A DNA stretch of 64,000 bases from NCBI RefSeq assembly GCF_019059575.1, contig NW_024881849.1, positions 248,001 through 312,000 of the forward strand, written 5' to 3'. Under the pieces are notes generated by a model. It worked only from the letters and a program-made list of their open reading frames with translations. It was not told where the DNA came from and searched no databases. Below are positions 35,227 through 45,879 of the stretch, piece after piece; position 1 is the stretch's first letter; each line of letters opens with the position of its first letter. The position numbers and the translations under genes were made by a program. The DNA is from Amphibalanus amphitrite (taxonomy: Eukaryota > Arthropoda > Thecostraca > Balanomorpha > Balanidae).

Positions 35227-37096
35227 AGCATCTGCGATGCTGGGCTCCGCATCGCTGGACCGCAGGTTGTTTGAGCAAGCATCTTTGGAAACGCAGCAAA
35301 AACGCCCGCCGCCAAACGAGAGGATGAGCCTTGCACGTGCAGACCGGAGTCGGTGTGCTACGGACTGACGTGCACGGCACCCTATTCGCCGGTCTATAGC
35401 GGTGTGCCAAATTTGAGTGCAATCGACCCGGCCGTTTTCGAGATCTGGAAGCGTGACCCTGCACGTGCGCACGTGCAGCCTGGGCCCTAATTGACTTGTG
35501 CACGGCACTCTATTCGCCGGTTTCTAGCGATGTACCAAATTTAATCTGAATCGGCCCAGCCGTTTCCAAGATCGGGAAACGACCCCTACACGTGCGCACG
35601 TGCAGCTGCACCCCAACCGCGGCACATGAAAATACATACTTACTGACTTGTGCACGGCACCCTACTAACTAGTCTCTAGTGGTATGCCAAATTTGAGCAC
35701 AGTCGGTCCAACCGTTCTTGAGATATGGAAGCGTCAGCCTGCACGTGCGCACGTGCAAACTGGGTCCCATCTGACTTGTGCACGGCACCCTACTCGCCGA
35801 GCCCTAACGGTGTGCCAACTTTGATCACAATCGGCCCAGTCGTTCTCGAGATCTGGAAGCGTCACCCTGCCCGTGCGCACGTGCAGCGGCACCCCAACCG
35901 TGACACATGGAAATGCATTGCGCGGCGGGTGCCTACAACCATGCCAAGTATCAGCGCAATCGGCAAACTAACTACAGAGTTATTAGACTTGTTACTGAAC
36001 TGACTTCTTTTCGTTTTGCACGTGGCACGTGCATTAGGGGTCACCCATACGCATCGAGAGTAGCACACTACGTGTAAGAAAGGAAGGAGCTATCCCACAC
36101 AAAAGACCGCGAGTGAATCGGTCCAGTGGTTGCAGAGATATAAGGTTTGTACAGGCACCCCACAGGCGGCCTACTGCTAATATTTAGCAATAATCAGTGT
36201 CGCATCCGCACACGGGAGGTATCGCCGTCACCTATTCGTATACTCTAATGTGGTTGGGTTCAAGTCACAGTCGAGCCCTGCTTTTTTACAACTTTTCTTA
36301 AAAACGGCACATCGTGCAGTGACGTTCTATACATTATTGGAAAGAGCATCGAAAGTTGTATGTTTTATTAACTTTTCACTTTGATATATCTGTAACGTAA
36401 AAAGTTATTAAGCAACAAAGACGCTCCCATTGACTTTCCATGTTAAAAATTTTCATTTTCAAACGAACTTTATGAGAAAAAACGATTTCTGCCAGCTTAA
36501 CGAAGCATAACGGCATGTACTATGCTCTTTCCTTTACAAGATATAAGAGTTTGGGCGAAATCTATCTCTAAAATTTTGTACAAAGATCGAATGAAAATGT
36601 CTCTGCAAAGTCTCGACATCGCCGTCCATTGACTTAACATGGGACACAGCAAAATTCCAACTTTGACCTCGTGCAAAGACACGTTCCGAGATTCTGAGGG
36701 GTATACAGCGCACACTAGCGTGTACCCAAACGTGTTTGCCATAAAATGCTGGGAAGAAAACCACCTCTTCCTTGGCTCGTTTTCCCGCTATTGGCGATCG
36801 CGCAAAAAGTGTCCAAAACCCCGTTCACTTAACACGGGGAAAATGGAATCGCACGTGCCACGTGCCACGAGGTTTTAAGCGAGTAGCGACCGATGCCATA
36901 AGGTAGATCGCCTCCGGGAGCCTATACACTGAACTTTTTACGAAGATTGTACATTTCGTCTAGGCCCCAATCAAGATGTCTCGATTCGCTGCCAGACTTG
37001 CAAAACATAGCCCGGAGAAGGACCGCTCCGGTTGTTTTTCAATAGAAAAACACAATTCTAACGAATAGTGTTTGTCTTTTCAAACAACCTGCGGTT
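35227..37096 (+). repeat. Array unit 12 (full length, last in array)
   Basis: Starts AGCATCTGCGATGCTGG with a slightly altered second arm (CGCTGGACC instead of CGCGGGACC). Ends with the complete terminal block, after which the sequence is unrelated. Confidence 0.8.
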
Positions 37097-37962
37097 ATGT
37101 TAGCACGCGCAGTGGAGGGGAAGAGTGAATTTCGCCCCACCCCTCCTGTTTTTCGCCAATATCTCATAATATTGATGCGAAATTACTTATGGTTACCTGT
37201 CCAGAATTGGATTGCACATCTCATCGTGCAAGCAATAAGAAAATCGGTTCACAACTGTTCAAGTAATAGCGGTGTAAAGTGAACCGACGCGGCGACTCGG
37301 CAGCCGGCGCCGACCGCTACGCGCCGCCTGAATTGTAGACTGTGCCGGGACGGAACGGAACGGTTCCGTCTTTACATCGCGCTCCTTACCGCTGATTACG
37401 TTCGATTCGCGTCAAATTTTGTGAGAAGACTAAGAAATGTACAGGCAATCTTATGGTGAAAGAATTCTGAAAATAGGTTGGTAAACAATTGAAATATGAA
37501 CGTGTAAACACAAAATTGTGACTGCTGCGTTTCCCGCGTCGGCCGATCCCGCCTCAGCCGGCGACATGTTACTCTTAGCAGGACTCTAACTGCCATATTT
37601 ATTATCGGATTAACTAGAAATTCCCCATACATACTCAAAAATGTATGTTCCTTCGTATAGTGAAGATCAAAAGACGTGAAGATATCGTTGCGTGATAATG
37701 TTTTCGTTGAATTTATTTCATGATGCATTTTCACACAGCTCAAAATTCACCGCAAAATACCGTTTGCCTGAGACACTTTTACAATGGAACGTGAATGCTT
37801 GACTACGATGACTATGCATTTCCATTCTCGCAGAGTTTGGGATATCACTAATCAGCAATCATTCATTTCAGAAAGTGTACACAAGCAAGCATGTCTTGAC
37901 TCTGTCTTTCAAGGTCACGCGCGGTTGCGTGATGTTGATGCATGAAAACGGCGTTTGCCGCG
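37097..37962. other. Segment between array and right inverted-repeat arm
   Basis: About 865 bases. A frame of 115 codons on the minus strand (37396-37743) has no recognisable domain. A GC-rich patch lies at 37285-37390. No confident gene. Confidence 0.3.
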
Positions 37963-38401
37963 AAAGTTATGAATGGCCCACTCCAATTTTTTCACAGATG
38001 GTTAGGAACATTGTGACGGACATAATATGTAAAAATTACTCAAATCGAAGGTGGCGTGTTTTTTGCTATTTAAATTTTTCTGTTTTAATTCAAGGTCAAA
38101 TGCATTTCAAGGTCACTTCAATTTAATTCTATAATTAAAAATCAAAGCCTTATCAATTGCCTACAAGACCCTGTTAATATCATTTTGATACCAGAAAAGG
38201 AACCAGAGTTATAAGCATTTAAAAAAATGATGTGTGGCATTTTTGGCTATATTCGATGACCTATATCTCGGCGATACGTTATCAAATTTCGAAAATATTA
38301 CACGTAACTCAGTTTTGAACCATGCCCAGTCTGCCTACAAATTTTCAGAAAAATCGAAGGGGATGACGGATTTCGGTGTTTGATTTGACGTGGAATGCCC
38401 C
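37963..38401 (-). repeat. Right inverted-repeat arm flanking the array
   Basis: Inverted, diverged copy of 9643-10112. From its outer end it reads GGGGCATTCCACGTCAAAT on the minus strand and is followed by TTGA (38402-38405), the same four bases that precede the left arm. Confidence 0.6.
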
Positions 38402-38405
38402 TTGA

Positions 38406-39857
38406 AGAATGTACTGACACTTCCTAAGGACACTGGACACATGTCTACTAACCAATACCTACTACATGTGTCTTAGTGTTATGGTGTTCATGTTGAAGCA
38501 CATATATTGCCATGTTCGAATAAACGCGTGCATAACAATTTTCGGCTTTTTATAAGTTTTATTACTTGTTCAACGCGTGTTTTTCTCGCTATTTATTTGT
38601 ATTGCTTTGTATTAAAATGTAAAGAAAATATTTAATGCAACCTTGTGTATCATGTATGTTTTATGTTGGTCGTGGTGTGGAATACGGGAGGCGTGCGTGC
38701 CACGGTGCACTGTAGGCGTTCGGGCCGGTCTAGCCTCTTACGGAGCAAAAATATTATTTTGCTTTTATGAAAACAAAAAGCATACCAATCGACTACAAAA
38801 TGTCCATACATTATATAAATGACCATTATCTGGTCATGCAACAACTTAGTATAGGGTGAAAGGGGCTTCAAACACAAAGATTTCTTAGGCCGTAGACAAG
38901 TCATAGTTTTCGGGTGTTTGAAGAGTCAAAGTAGATGCCATGGGGATCCTAATGTGCGTGAGTTTTACACGCCAATGATTTTATGAGTTGTTCTGTGACA
39001 TGTTGCGATCAATTCCGCGCAACGAAAAATGAGGTTGCAAAAATAATTTAGCAGCATGAGAGATAAACATATCACCGAGTTATTTTGTATGCTTAAAATT
39101 AATTTACCACATGCCGAGATATCCCTTTAACATTAGCACGTGCATTTGGGAAATGGCTTCGGCCCGCCTCGGCTAATGTTGAAGGTATTTGGGAAACGAT
39201 TCGGCCCTAGGGCTTTTTGATTTTCCCAGACAAAATTTTACTGAATATTCTGAGCGGAAGAACCAATTTCAAAGAAGATATTTACGGATTGTGTGTTCAC
39301 TAACAGCAACAGCAAAAGTAAGTGACTGCGTGTTTAACTTACTTTTGCTGTCAACGTAATTCAACTAAACAAGGTTATCGTATCGTTCCAAAGCCAATGT
39401 ATTTATTGCTGCAGAACATGGTCGGAATAATCATTATTTCTACATAATGCACGCAAAAACGAACAATTTAAATGCGTGAAGCATCTTAACGTGCCACAAT
39501 GAAACAATTGATATTGTTCCAGCTGGGATCCAAGACGCGCTTGATTCAGCGTTTCACCCAATTTTCAGTTTTCCTCACAGTTTCCTCACTCCTGCTGGAC
39601 TCCATATCTTTATTCTAACATCTGGCGCTTCACCATCTTCATCCTCAGCTTTTTCAAACCCTAAATAAGGGGGAAGTAGGAATTTCATCTTTCATACTCA
39701 ACGCAGCCCAATAATGAAAAACACAAAAAATAATCACGGTGACTATAAATATGAACATAGTACTAATATAATATTAACACAATATTAAGATTAAAGTGTA
39801 AAACATCAAATGAATATGATATTAACTGTTGCGCCAGTACGGCATGTGGTAAATCTC
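38406..39857. other. Intergenic, AT-rich, no gene seen
   Basis: Contains short open frames only. The one structured site is the hairpin at 39309-39351. GGCTTCGGCCCGCCTCGG (39152-39169) is an isolated GC patch. Confidence 0.3.
39309..39351. repeat. 15-bp perfect hairpin
   Basis: Arms ACAGCAAAAGTAAGT (39309-39323) and its exact complement (39337-39351), loop 13 bases. Function unknown. Confidence 0.8.
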
Positions 39858-39992
39858 TTCCCAACCTTGGGCTGTGAAAATGCAGTTTTATTCACCTCGG
39901 TTTTTTGCTACGGACCTCGTGCCTACCGGCACTCGGTCCTCCGCACAAAAACCTCGGTGAATAAAACGCATTTTCCCAGCCCCGGTCGGGAA
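39858..39992. mobile_element. Foldback MITE, ~135 bp, loop of four bases
   Basis: Nearly the whole element is one hairpin. The left arm runs from TTCCCAACCTTGGGCTGTG to CGGACCTCGTGCC, then TACC, then the complementary arm GGCACTCGGTCCTCC ... CCCAGCCCCGGTCGGG, with a few mismatches. No target duplication could be fixed. Confidence 0.75.
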
Positions 39993-41096
39993 TATATAAT
40001 CACTCACTATGTTAAGCCGATCTTTTGAGTTCCCCCAGGTCCCGCTCTAAATCGAGTGTCACAATGTGCATTGTGATGTTATTGAACAGGCCAAGCAATA
40101 AAAAAGTGCGCAAACTTGCGCCATTTGCTGCTATGCAACATTTTGCAATACGCCGTCTAGCCTTTATTAGCTCCATAGTGACAGGAACAAACAAATCAGC
40201 CTGCATTTTAGCTTATGTTATTTCAAGTGATGACAGTAACACCAGCCAGTGTTATCTCGTGGGTCAGAAACATTCTAATTGACCGGAGGATGAGCTGTAA
40301 CGTGACCGGAAATGCCTCAGGCGATGCACAGTGGGCGATCCGGCCGGTCTGGTCTCGCGAAACCTCAAACACATTTTGTGTCCTAAAAAAAAATTGAGAA
40401 GTATTGCACATGAGTTAATTGGAAATTCTGCATAAGTCACGCCCCCCCCCCCGAGGCCGGGGGGGGGGGTGCCGCCCCCTTATAGGTTTTAACGCGATAG
40501 CTCACAACACGCCGGCGATAAAGAGCTGAAACTTGGCACATTTGACCTTTGATTCAAGCCGGATCTTGTTAAATCAACCGCATTTTCAGGTCAGGTCAGG
40601 TCAGGTCGCTATCTATGACGTCATAAGTGAAACTCTGCACGGTCCTCAGATGTCGCAACTTCGCAACGCCCTCAGTGCCAGAGGGACGTTCACAGGGAGA
40701 TGAAGCTTTCAGGACGTAGCATACCCCGAGGTCTCACAACTTGCATATTTATATCTCGGATTTTTTGCTAAAGTTCACATGCGGTCAGGTCGGTCGCGTG
40801 ATCTCACCGTTATAAGTCAATGAGGAAAATATGGAAACTGTTATTTTAGCGCCAGGAATGATCTAAAACTATCTCAATCACATGGTATCATGGTTTCATG
40901 CGCTTCCTGCAAGGTACGGTGCTGCACCTTTGCATTGCTAACCTTGCATGACGTCATTTATGACGTCACTAGGGCCATATTAGTTTCCGTCAATAACTCC
41001 GGAACAAAGCAAGTTAGACAGTCGACCTCCTTTGACCAAGTTCGTGACCTGAGGGACTCTGACCAGACTTTGACTCGAGGTCAACGACTCAAAACC
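39993..41096. other. Repeat-derived intergenic region with homopolymers and AGGTCA clusters
   Basis: C and G runs at about 40441-40470. Beyond them lie AGGTCAGGTCAGGTCAGG (40589 onward) and TGACGTCA words (40617, 40949). It resembles the interiors of the TTAA elements but clear ends were not found. Short open frames only. Confidence 0.4.
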
Positions 41097-41100
41097 TTAA

Positions 41101-42880
41101 CCCTCGGACTTATAGGGGGTCGAACAGACCGCCCTCGTTTTTTCGCGAATAACTCGCGTAAAAAGTGGCCGATCAAGACGAAACTTTCAGTACATTAGAG
41201 TTCATCAATTTCGCCCCTACATTGAAAATTTCAGGACCCTGACCCAAATGACCTTTGACCTGTGACCTATTTCTCGAGACCATGTTTGGCCGGAATCGCG
41301 ATTCAGCGTATGTCGGCTCACATTATCCGCGCGTTTGCATTTTTTTGTGGTTTCAAACGTTCAACCATGTGAAATGATATTGGTTCCATGCATTAGGGGA
41401 AGTTGGGGGAACGCCGAAGACTTTTTTTCTGACGCCCGTAGCACGCAAGGTAGACAACATAAGCTATTCTTGTTGGCGTCATTCGAGAGGCCAGTCTTTT
41501 GCCTTTCAAACATACCAGGCGCATTTGATGAATTCGCATACCGTTAAGCGCACAAACTAAAAATATCAAAGAAGTGACTTTTTCGGCGTTGCCCCGGACT
41601 GCGGGGAAAGCCGAAAATGGGAGAAATGATCTACGGGGAATGCCGACATTGATGTTTTGCCATTTTATCTCAAACTTTATCCAGAATTTATCAAAGCTGA
41701 CACGCGTTTTAAGAGCTTGAGGACGCGGTGCACACTGGAAGTTATAATTGTGTGATATAATAAGAAAATGCCAGGTAAATCATTCCTTACAGGTAACAGG
41801 CCGTTGTGTCGGTTGAAAGTGTAATTTGTGTGACTAAAAACACGCGTTGCTATTCTACAGCAGTAAAGTCCACGTAACGTGCTTTTAACACGCTCGTAAT
41901 CGCACGTTTTCGGCATTACCCCAGCCTGCCATACTTTCATTTGCAGGCCCATAACTTTTCAACGTCCTGTATAAATTTCAAATAGGCAGCACACTTATGC
42001 AAAGACATGCTAAAGATTACTTGACCGAATTGGCCAGACAAACGGTAGCATAATGAGTAAGAAATGCAGCTTAAAAGGCGCATGTAGTACAAGGGAAACG
42101 TACCTTGAAAACGCTCTTGGCGCCCTCACAGTCGAAGTATTCCGAATGACGACTCGTAACAAACATGCGATAATTGTAGTCACTTAAGCTTCAGAGCATC
42201 ACTGACAGGTGGCATCCATGTCTTACGGTTTTCGAAATATCTCGAATTTCGGCTTTGCCCCAACTCCGGCATTGCCCCAACTTCCCCTATGCTGGGTGTC
42301 AAGGTCACCTGAAGGTCAGGTCAGGTCGTTGACCTTTGGTGACCTCGGTTCACTTTTTCGAGTTTTAAATGTTTCTAGGCTAGTTTTTTAGCTGATTTCG
42401 AATTTAGCAACCATTTGAGCATTTACGAAGTAGTTTTGGTGCCTTCGTATGATGTTACGAGGCTGTCAGTAGCGGTTGACACCTACTATGAATACCCGGC
42501 AGGACGCATACTGGTTGACCTGACCTGACCTGACCCGACCTGGCCTAAATGCATGACGAAATCATCTGTGATCAAAACTAGCGTGAAATTCGTGATCAGC
42601 ACCCCGAAAAGCCTCAAAGCACCTCACTTTACGATGTTTTAACAGGTTCCGATTTTCCCGACTTTTGGGTAATTGACCTGTCCTGGAAGGTCAACCAATG
42701 ACCTAGGACCTTAAAGTTGGGTGTCAACGGCTTCCTCTCATCACGGGCAGCAAGCTCGTTTTTTCCGCGAAGCTCTAGCTCGACCAGGGGCCAAACTGCA
42801 AGGGGGAATGGAAGTGCTCCGTTTTGCCACGTTTATGCAACATTTCATGCAGTTCCTGCACATTGCGAAAGCTTATAACA
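41101..42880 (-). mobile_element. TTAA element of the 49.9-kb type, reversed and interrupted
   Basis: Starts after TTAA (41097-41100) with CCCTCGGACTTATAGGGGG. 41130-41395 and 42288-42790 are homologous, in reverse, to about 49980-50690 of the element at 49912-50714. A TA element (41396-42287) interrupts it. The far terminus is not recognisable, so the right boundary is approximate. Confidence 0.65.
41396..42287. mobile_element. 892-bp TA-flanked element nested in the reversed TTAA element
   Basis: Ends GGGGAAGTTGGGG and CCCCAACTTCCCC, flanked by TA (41394-41395, 42288-42289). The related copy at 50 kb is uninterrupted at this place with a single TA, which defines both ends. No transposase frame. 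Confidence 0.88.
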
Positions 42881-42911
42881 TGGGAAACCGTCATGCATTC
42901 ACGTTCTTTAA

Positions 42912-44093
42912 CCCGCGCGGGGCTGGGGTCTCCAGCCGAACGCGCGGGGCTGGGGGGGGGGGGTAAATTTTACCCCCCCCCCTGTTATCTCCCGAACTAA
43001 TGGTCCGATTTGGAAAATTCAAACGCCAATCGAAAGATCTCATCACGGACAACTAAAAACATGTACTTAATTTTAAGTTTGAGGTCAAGGTCAAGGTCAG
43101 GTCAAGGGTACAAATTGCAAGTTCCTACAGTATCGGCCTTGCACCGTAGTTGCCAAAGAATGGAGTCATGGACTGAGACTGATCGCCCAAAACGTGTTCT
43201 TAGGCTACCAAGACAATATCCGTTGCATACAATATCATTCAGAGGTCAAGGTCAAGGTCAGGTCAGGTCAGGTCAGGTCAGGTCACCAAAAACAAAATAT
43301 AGAAAAGGGCATGTGCGACACATGTTTTATGGGTCATTTTACTCATAGAATTCAATAGGCACACTCAATAAGTGATATGGACCACCTCTGGATGAATTTC
43401 AGGTCGAGGTCAGGTCAAGGTCAGGTCAAGTGAGGTCAAATTTTGAAGTTGGTTGTTAAGGCCTGAAAAGGTGTCTATCTGATGCAGTTCTTCACGGCGA
43501 ATCGAATGGTGCTATTTTTGTTTCCGTACGAGGTCTAGAACTTCCAAAAAAGTCATTTTTCAAAAAAATTGTGTGTCGTGACGTCATACAATTTTGAATA
43601 ACTCCCACATTTTTGAACCGATTCTTCTAAAACTTGGTATGTAGGTGCACATAGACCACTTCTCTGACATATATTCCGGTTTTTTCGATACACCCAAAAT
43701 TTTGGATTTTATAGTTATTTTCCCAAAAAAGTCAGTTTTTTGAAAAAAAAATTGGGCCAAAATCCAAAATTTTCAAAAACCGAGATAGCCATTTGATAGA
43801 CAAAGTAGAATTACGTATATCCTTTTTTGTTACGTCTTGATTCCTTTAAAAATGAAGATGTTAGCGGCGTTTGAACTTTTGCCGTTTTTTAGGCGAAAAT
43901 GGCGAACATGACGTCACTAAAACGTCAATTTCTCAAAAATTTTCCGACGGATTTCGCTCAAAATTTCAGAGAACGTGTCAAATTGATGTAAGAAAAGGTA
44001 CTGAAAGTTTGGCGGCGCTGCGCGCCGCCGTTTTTGAGATATTGCAAATATTCGCCAGGGGGGGTAAAATTTACCCCCCCAGCCCCGCGCGGG
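42912..44093. mobile_element. 1.18-kb TTAA element, complete copy B
   Basis: Flanked by TTAA (42908-42911, 44094-44097). Same orientation as, and very similar along its length to, 3493-4667, including the CCCGCGCGGGGCTGGGG terminus, homopolymers and AGGTCA runs. One AGGTCA array is longer here (43254-43284). Confidence 0.88.
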
Positions 44094-44097
44094 TTAA

Positions 44098-44641
44098 TTA
44101 ATTTGCTACAGTTTGGTATGTAATTCGTAGGCGTAGGTCTCCTAGATCCAAGGCTATGAGGGTTGAAAGGTTGTGAGAGGCTAGAACCCTTGAAACGCCC
44201 ACTGTGCGGTGGAGTTTTCCCAAATAGAGACATTCCTTAGAGAAAAAAAAATTGATTGCGTTTTGTCCTCTCTTTATCTTTCAAATTTTTATTCCTTGGT
44301 GTTGTCAAATAGGCCCTTCACTTTATGGTTAAGTTGGGTCGGATTTCTGACCCTGTGATATAGTTATTAGTTAATAAAGGGCAAGTGAACTATTCTGTAC
44401 GAGCTCAGCGTTCCCTTTCTGATGGCTGTATTTCGAACGACAAACCGATCAACTCATGGAAAGCTGATGACTTGTCGCGTCAACATTGCCGCTACCGCCC
44501 ACGGCGACCACCAAGGTGACCTGGAAACGCGACCACCAGCTGCTTGGGTCTTCTCTCGGCGTCGTGATTGTTCCAGTGTATGTGCGACCTGTTGGCATGG
44601 AACGTTTTTAATGGCCTTTCTTCTTCTTGTGTATTCTTCAG
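44098..44641 (+). other. Upstream segment of zinc-finger exon 3
   Basis: From about 44460 it is homologous to 1255-1435. Here the frame stays open from an ATG-like start at 44422 right into the zinc fingers, so an unspliced 485-codon reading is possible. The paralogue at 1.4 kb is not open across the same stretch (indels out of frame near 1385-1420), which favours the view that about 44575-44641 is a short intron. Confidence 0.4.
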
Positions 44642-45879
44642 GCATCAGTGGCTCGGTGCAATGTCCCCACTGCGACTTCCGATGTCTGGGACAGCAACAT
44701 CTGGACGGACACGTGAAGACAAGTCACAAATACTTGGGCAGGAGCGGCAGATTCAAGTGCGAGTGGTATCAATACTCGACCGACAAGCCCACAAACATGA
44801 AACGTTGCCGAAGGATTCACACTGGGGATAGGTCGCAATGCTGCTCCATCTGCACGGTGCGGGTCACTAACCAGTCACACCTTAACGAACACATGGCGAT
44901 CCACACTGGAGAGCGGCCGCACGGCTGCTCCATCTGCCATGCACGGTTCACTCGACGGTCACACCTCACCAGACACCTGCGAACCCGCACTGAGGATCGG
45001 TCGTACGGCTGCTCCATCTGCTCTGTACGATTTCCTGACCGGTCACACCTCACCAGACACATGCAGACTCACACTGGGGAGAGGCCGCACGGCTGCTCCA
45101 TCTGCACTGCACGGTTCACTGTTCGATCAAGCCTTAAAAATCACATGCGGATCCACACTGGGGAGCGGCCATACGGCTGCTCTATCTGCTCGGCCCGGTT
45201 TACTGAACGGTCCACCTTCACCAAGCACGTGCGAACCCACACTGGGGAGAGGCCGCACGGCTGCTCTATATGCACTGCACGGTTCGCTCAACGGTCACAC
45301 CTCATCACGCACATGCGTATCCACACGGGGGAGCGGCCGTACTGCTGCTCCATCTGCATGGCACGGTTCGCTCGACGAGAGAATCTCATCAAACACATGA
45401 GGACCCACACGGGGGAGCGGCCGTACGGCTGCTCACACTGCCAGGCCCGGTTCGCTAACCGGTCACACCTCACTACACACATGCGGACCCACACTGGAGA
45501 GAGGCCGAACGGCTGCTCTATATGCACTGCACGGTTCATTAATCGATCACACCTCACCAGACACATGATGACTCACACTGGGGAGCGACCGTTCGGCTGC
45601 TCCATCTGCACGGTACGGTTCGCTGAACGGGGACACCTCAAGGCACACATGCGGACCCACACTGGGGAGCGGCCGTACGGCTGCTCTATCTGCAAGGCAC
45701 GCTTCACTCAAGGGACAAGTCTCACCTCACACATGCGTACTCACACGGGGAGCGGCCGTACGGCTGCTCACACTGCCAGGCCCGGTTCGCTCAACGGGCA
45801 AAGCTTATCAGACACATGCGGACCCACACGAAGACTGGCAGCACTGCTGCGACTACTGTCTAACGGTTCAGCAGTTTGA
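44642..45879 (+). CDS. C2H2 zinc-finger protein, terminal exon 3 (frameshifted at the last finger)
   Basis: Starts at the same phase-1 acceptor as the first array (TGTATTCTTCAG ending 44641). Thirteen finger units are readable. The first is isolated (CPHC, H-x4-H). The second is damaged: its second Cys is Tyr and its first His is Cys (KRCRRIH). The fourth has lost its final His (HLRTR). The other fingers keep all four zinc ligands, though several linkers around fingers 2-4 are changed. Near 45748 one G is missing in the TGERP linker (ACACGGGGAGCGG), so the annotated frame ends in about 40 unrelated residues. The next frame encodes a good last finger (YGCSHCQARF) and a tail homologous to that of exon 2. 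Recent decay or an alternative C terminus are both possible. Variable contact residues on a fixed framework are again seen. Likely nuclear DNA-binding protein. Confidence 0.72.

Larger units (their letters stand above)
10120..37096 (+). repeat. Head-to-tail array of a ~1.87-kb structured repeat (18 full or truncated units)
   Basis: All units but one end in the same roughly 90-base block, closing with CAAACAACCTGCGGTTA, but they start at different points. A full unit has, in order, five parts. (1) A branched hairpin block, seen only in some units. (2) CAAACGAGAGGATGAGCC-type leader sequence. (3) Four to six sub-repeats of about 120-150 bp, each containing GAGATCTGGAAGCG and the palindrome TGCACGTGCGCACGTGCA. 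(4) A roughly 1.1-kb AT-richer region with three spaced CATTGACTT...CATG words. (5) A terminal block of three hairpins: CCGGAG/CTCCGG, GTTTTTC/GAAAAAC, and AACACAATTC/GAATAGTGTT with one mismatch. Terminal inverted repeat: ACCGCAGGTTGTTTGA near the 5' end and its complement at the 3' end. No long conserved open frame, so it looks non-coding. Best guess is a non-autonomous Helentron-like rolling-circle element amplified in tandem. Confidence 0.85.

Noticed and set aside
10068-37000. Many 60-130 codon frames such as those ending ARAHVQ or VWVHASVRC
   Set aside because: They recur only because the DNA repeats; each has frame breaks in sister units, and no codon-level conservation is apparent by eye.
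10120-37096. CRISPR array or bacterial integron attC-like array
   Set aside because: Unit size, animal context and absence of spacers or integrase genes exclude both.
10120-37096. Hammerhead ribozyme of Penelope-like or retrozyme type
   Set aside because: I looked for CTGATGA with a following GAAA core in the units and did not find the combination.
37396-37743. 115-codon minus-strand open frame
   Set aside because: No recognisable domain, no splice context, AT-rich; kept only as a note.
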